Shown here: one piece after another, positions 62,568 to 64,000 of the stretch | How the letters are laid out: each line of letters begins with the position of its first letter | How positions within the stretch are numbered: the stretch's first letter is position 1 | NCBI RefSeq assembly: GCF_003628535.1 | Contig: NZ_RBCI01000004.1 | Location: 434,001 to 498,000, forward strand | Source of the DNA: Flavisolibacter nicotianae | GTDB lineage: Bacteria > Bacteroidota > Bacteroidia > Chitinophagales > Chitinophagaceae | Reading direction: 5' to 3' | DNA length: 64,000 bases | Made by a program: the position numbers and the translations under genes | The notes under the pieces: model-generated | Databases searched by the model: none | The model's input: only the letters and a program-made list of their open reading frames with translations | What the model was told of the DNA's origin: nothing

Positions 62568-64000
62568 TCATTTTTTTACGATAGCGGTTTTTGCCTGTAG
62601 CCAAACCTGCTGGGTGAAGGCGCCGTTCACCGCAGCGTCCCACACTTCTACCCTTACCCATTTGCGGTTTACTAGATTGGTTTGAAAGCTGAACTTCTTT
62701 TTGCCAAACGGTTTTGTGTTGTCAAGATTGATCCTTTCGCGGTACACGGCCTTTCCATCGCCTGAAACGATCTCGGCAAACTGCAGCGGAAAGGTCCAGT
62801 TGATATCCAGTTCGATCGTGGTTTTGCCCCCTTTAACCGGAACAGCCGTTTCACCCGGCGCTTTTCCATTGACAGTAAAATGCGGCAGCAGGATTTCGCC
62901 TGTCGTGACAAAAAACTTCCCCTGCCGCATAGCATCCAGCACCGGATGCCATCCTTCGTTGAACTTGGGCAGGCGATCCAGTTGCAGGTAGTTCACATTA
63001 AGGTGCGCATACATCTCGTTTTCGGGTTCAACAGAAAAGAGATCGGCTTCGGCTAACACGTGTTTTTGATATCCCCAGTTGGCCATATCATCCATCAGGT
63101 CGAGCACCCGCTTGCCCAACCGTGGCTGTGAGAGATCGGCCGGCATCGCCTTCCAGGCTGCACCGAAAAACCGGTCGGAGGCAAAGAAAGCTTCCTCTTT
63201 GTACTTGTCGGGGTAACCTGTGGATCCCTTTGTCCGGGGATGTGCTGTCCAGGCCAGGCCGTTCTCCAATTCCAGCAATTTCAGCATCTCGGCCTTATTG
63301 CCGATGCGGTACACTTTGCCATAGACCGGGTCGGCCGAAACAAACGGCGCTTCTTCCTTCCGCGACATGATCCAGTAAACCGGCTTTGGAAAAAATTCCA
63401 ACCAATGGCCGCCAAAGAACTCATTCGGCTCTTCGCCGGGTAGCAGCAGAAAGTCTGCATCAGAATGTGTCCGGCACATGTCAAACAAGGTCTTCAACTC
63501 AAGCAACCGTTTCTCGTCGGGACCTTTGGGATGTGCCGTGTAATGAAACTCGCCGAGGTGCACGATGTTGATACCGGTGTTTTTAAACACCCGAACGAAA
63601 TTGGGTGTATCCGGTGAGGGCTTGCCGGCCAACAGCACGTTCATCACGTACTCGTTGTGAAAATGGCTCGACATGGTTTTGTAACCCGGCAAAGCCCGAT
63701 ACACATCACCGTTGGTAAAGCGCTTCACGGCTGTGAGGGCAGTCCCCGCATCGCCTGTACTGAGCAGGCAAAAAAAGTTCAGCCGTTGCTTTGTCCCCGG
63801 AGGCGCATTAAACCAGGGCACCCAGCGATTGTCACCCATCGGATCCTGGCGGATGCCAAGGCCAAAGCCCGGAACCAGTTTTTTATAGTTGGGACCGTAC
63901 CAGGTAAATTTCAAATTAAACGCTTCGTCGAGCGGATAAAAATATTGGTGCGGGGCGGGAAAAACGGCCAGGCTGCCATGTGCATTCTCGCCGATGATCG
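62568..64000 (-). CDS. Exported protein, C-terminal part, PHP/CehA-like metallohydrolase (truncated at window edge)
   Basis: The frame runs from a stop at 62568 past the right edge, with about 477 codons visible. The first visible residues are IIGENAHGSLAVFPAPHQYF. Several His motifs are spaced as in PHP-type metal sites: SSHFHNEYV, HLGEFHYTAHP, LLPGEEPNEFFGGHWLEFF and WTAHPRTKGS. A C-terminal beta-sandwich (about the last 100 residues) closes the protein. I assign it tentatively to the CehA/McbA-like branch of metallohydrolases; the catalytic residues cannot be proven from sequence. It lies 22 bp before the DUF4965 gene and appears to belong to the same operon. Confidence 0.55.
   Translation of the reverse strand, partial: IIGENAHGSLAVFPAPHQYFYPLDEAFNLKFTWYGPNYKKLVPGFGLGIRQDPMGDNRWVPWFNAPPGTKQRLNFFCLLSTGDAGTALTAVKRFTNGDVYRALPGYKTMSSHFHNEYVMNVLLAGKPSPDTPNFVRVFKNTGINIVHLGEFHYTAHPKGPDEKRLLELKTLFDMCRTHSDADFLLLPGEEPNEFFGGHWLEFFPKPVYWIMSRKEEAPFVSADPVYGKVYRIGNKAEMLKLLELENGLAWTAHPRTKGSTGYPDKYKEEAFFASDRFFGAAWKAMPADLSQPRLGKRVLDLMDDMANWGYQKHVLAEADLFSVEPENEMYAHLNVNYLQLDRLPKFNEGWHPVLDAMRQGKFFVTTGEILLPHFTVNGKAPGETAVPVKGGKTTIELDINWTFPLQFAEIVSGDGKAVYRERINLDNTKPFGKKKFSFQTNLVNRKWVRVEVWDAAVNGAFTQQVWLQAKTAIVKK

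Noticed and set aside
1-64000. tRNA, rRNA, CRISPR arrays, prophage or conjugation genes
   Set aside because: None was recognised on either strand by reading; small structured RNAs could be missed without a covariance search.

Overview
The window looks like a chromosomal segment of a Bacteroidota bacterium, most likely Chitinophagaceae or a close relative. Evidence: a type IX secretion protein (PorQ) and a cargo protein with a C-terminal sorting domain; the order parA-parB-DUF5683-dapB; promoters of the form TTTG...TAnnTTTG; almost no Shine-Dalgarno sequences; and a mannan-type glycoside hydrolase cluster. No rRNA, tRNA or CRISPR array was seen. Family names rest on motifs read by eye; no database search was possible.

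Layout. 1-5 kb: the N-terminus of an acyl-CoA dehydrogenase, a large BNR-repeat exported protein, a TMEM175-type channel and a LuxE-like ligase. 5-11.4 kb (+): lipoprotein, UbiA-like membrane protein and M42 peptidase. These are followed by a tightly coupled set: a 53-residue YIDPGSGS membrane protein, a methyltransferase, a membrane-anchored alkaline-phosphatase-superfamily enzyme and a PIG-L deacetylase, which may modify envelope glycans or lipids. 11.5-18.5 kb (-): PorQ, Lon, two envelope proteins and a membrane-bound metallophosphoesterase.

18.5-27.7 kb: UPF0173 hydrolase-parA, then parB-DUF5683-dapB. The two halves of the par operon are separated by about 5.1 kb. That interval holds a decayed IS1182-type element, an AT-rich pair of genes (alpha/beta hydrolase and small outer-membrane protein) and the relic of a second related IS in the same orientation.

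27.7-35 kb: an AlaDH/saccharopine-dehydrogenase-like enzyme. Next comes a lipoprotein plus a periplasmic TPR-CHAT caspase-like protein, converging on an ECF sigma factor and a membrane anti-sigma with a periplasmic TPR-like domain. I infer that these four form one envelope signalling unit. 35-45 kb: a ferric-reductase-like membrane protein, a CHRD/T9SS-sorted protein, a 1265-residue hybrid kinase, alpha-amylase and a NarL-type sensor kinase.

45-51.5 kb: UspA, then a MarR-TolC-HlyD-EmrB tripartite efflux operon with two near-identical palindromes that look like MarR operators, then three small proteins. 51.6-64 kb (-): a carbohydrate locus with GH127, GH125, GH92, aldose epimerase, a GH5-like enzyme, a DUF4965/glutaminase-like protein and a truncated exported protein. 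It is aimed at alpha-mannose- and arabinose-containing glycans; no SusC/SusD pair lies inside the window.
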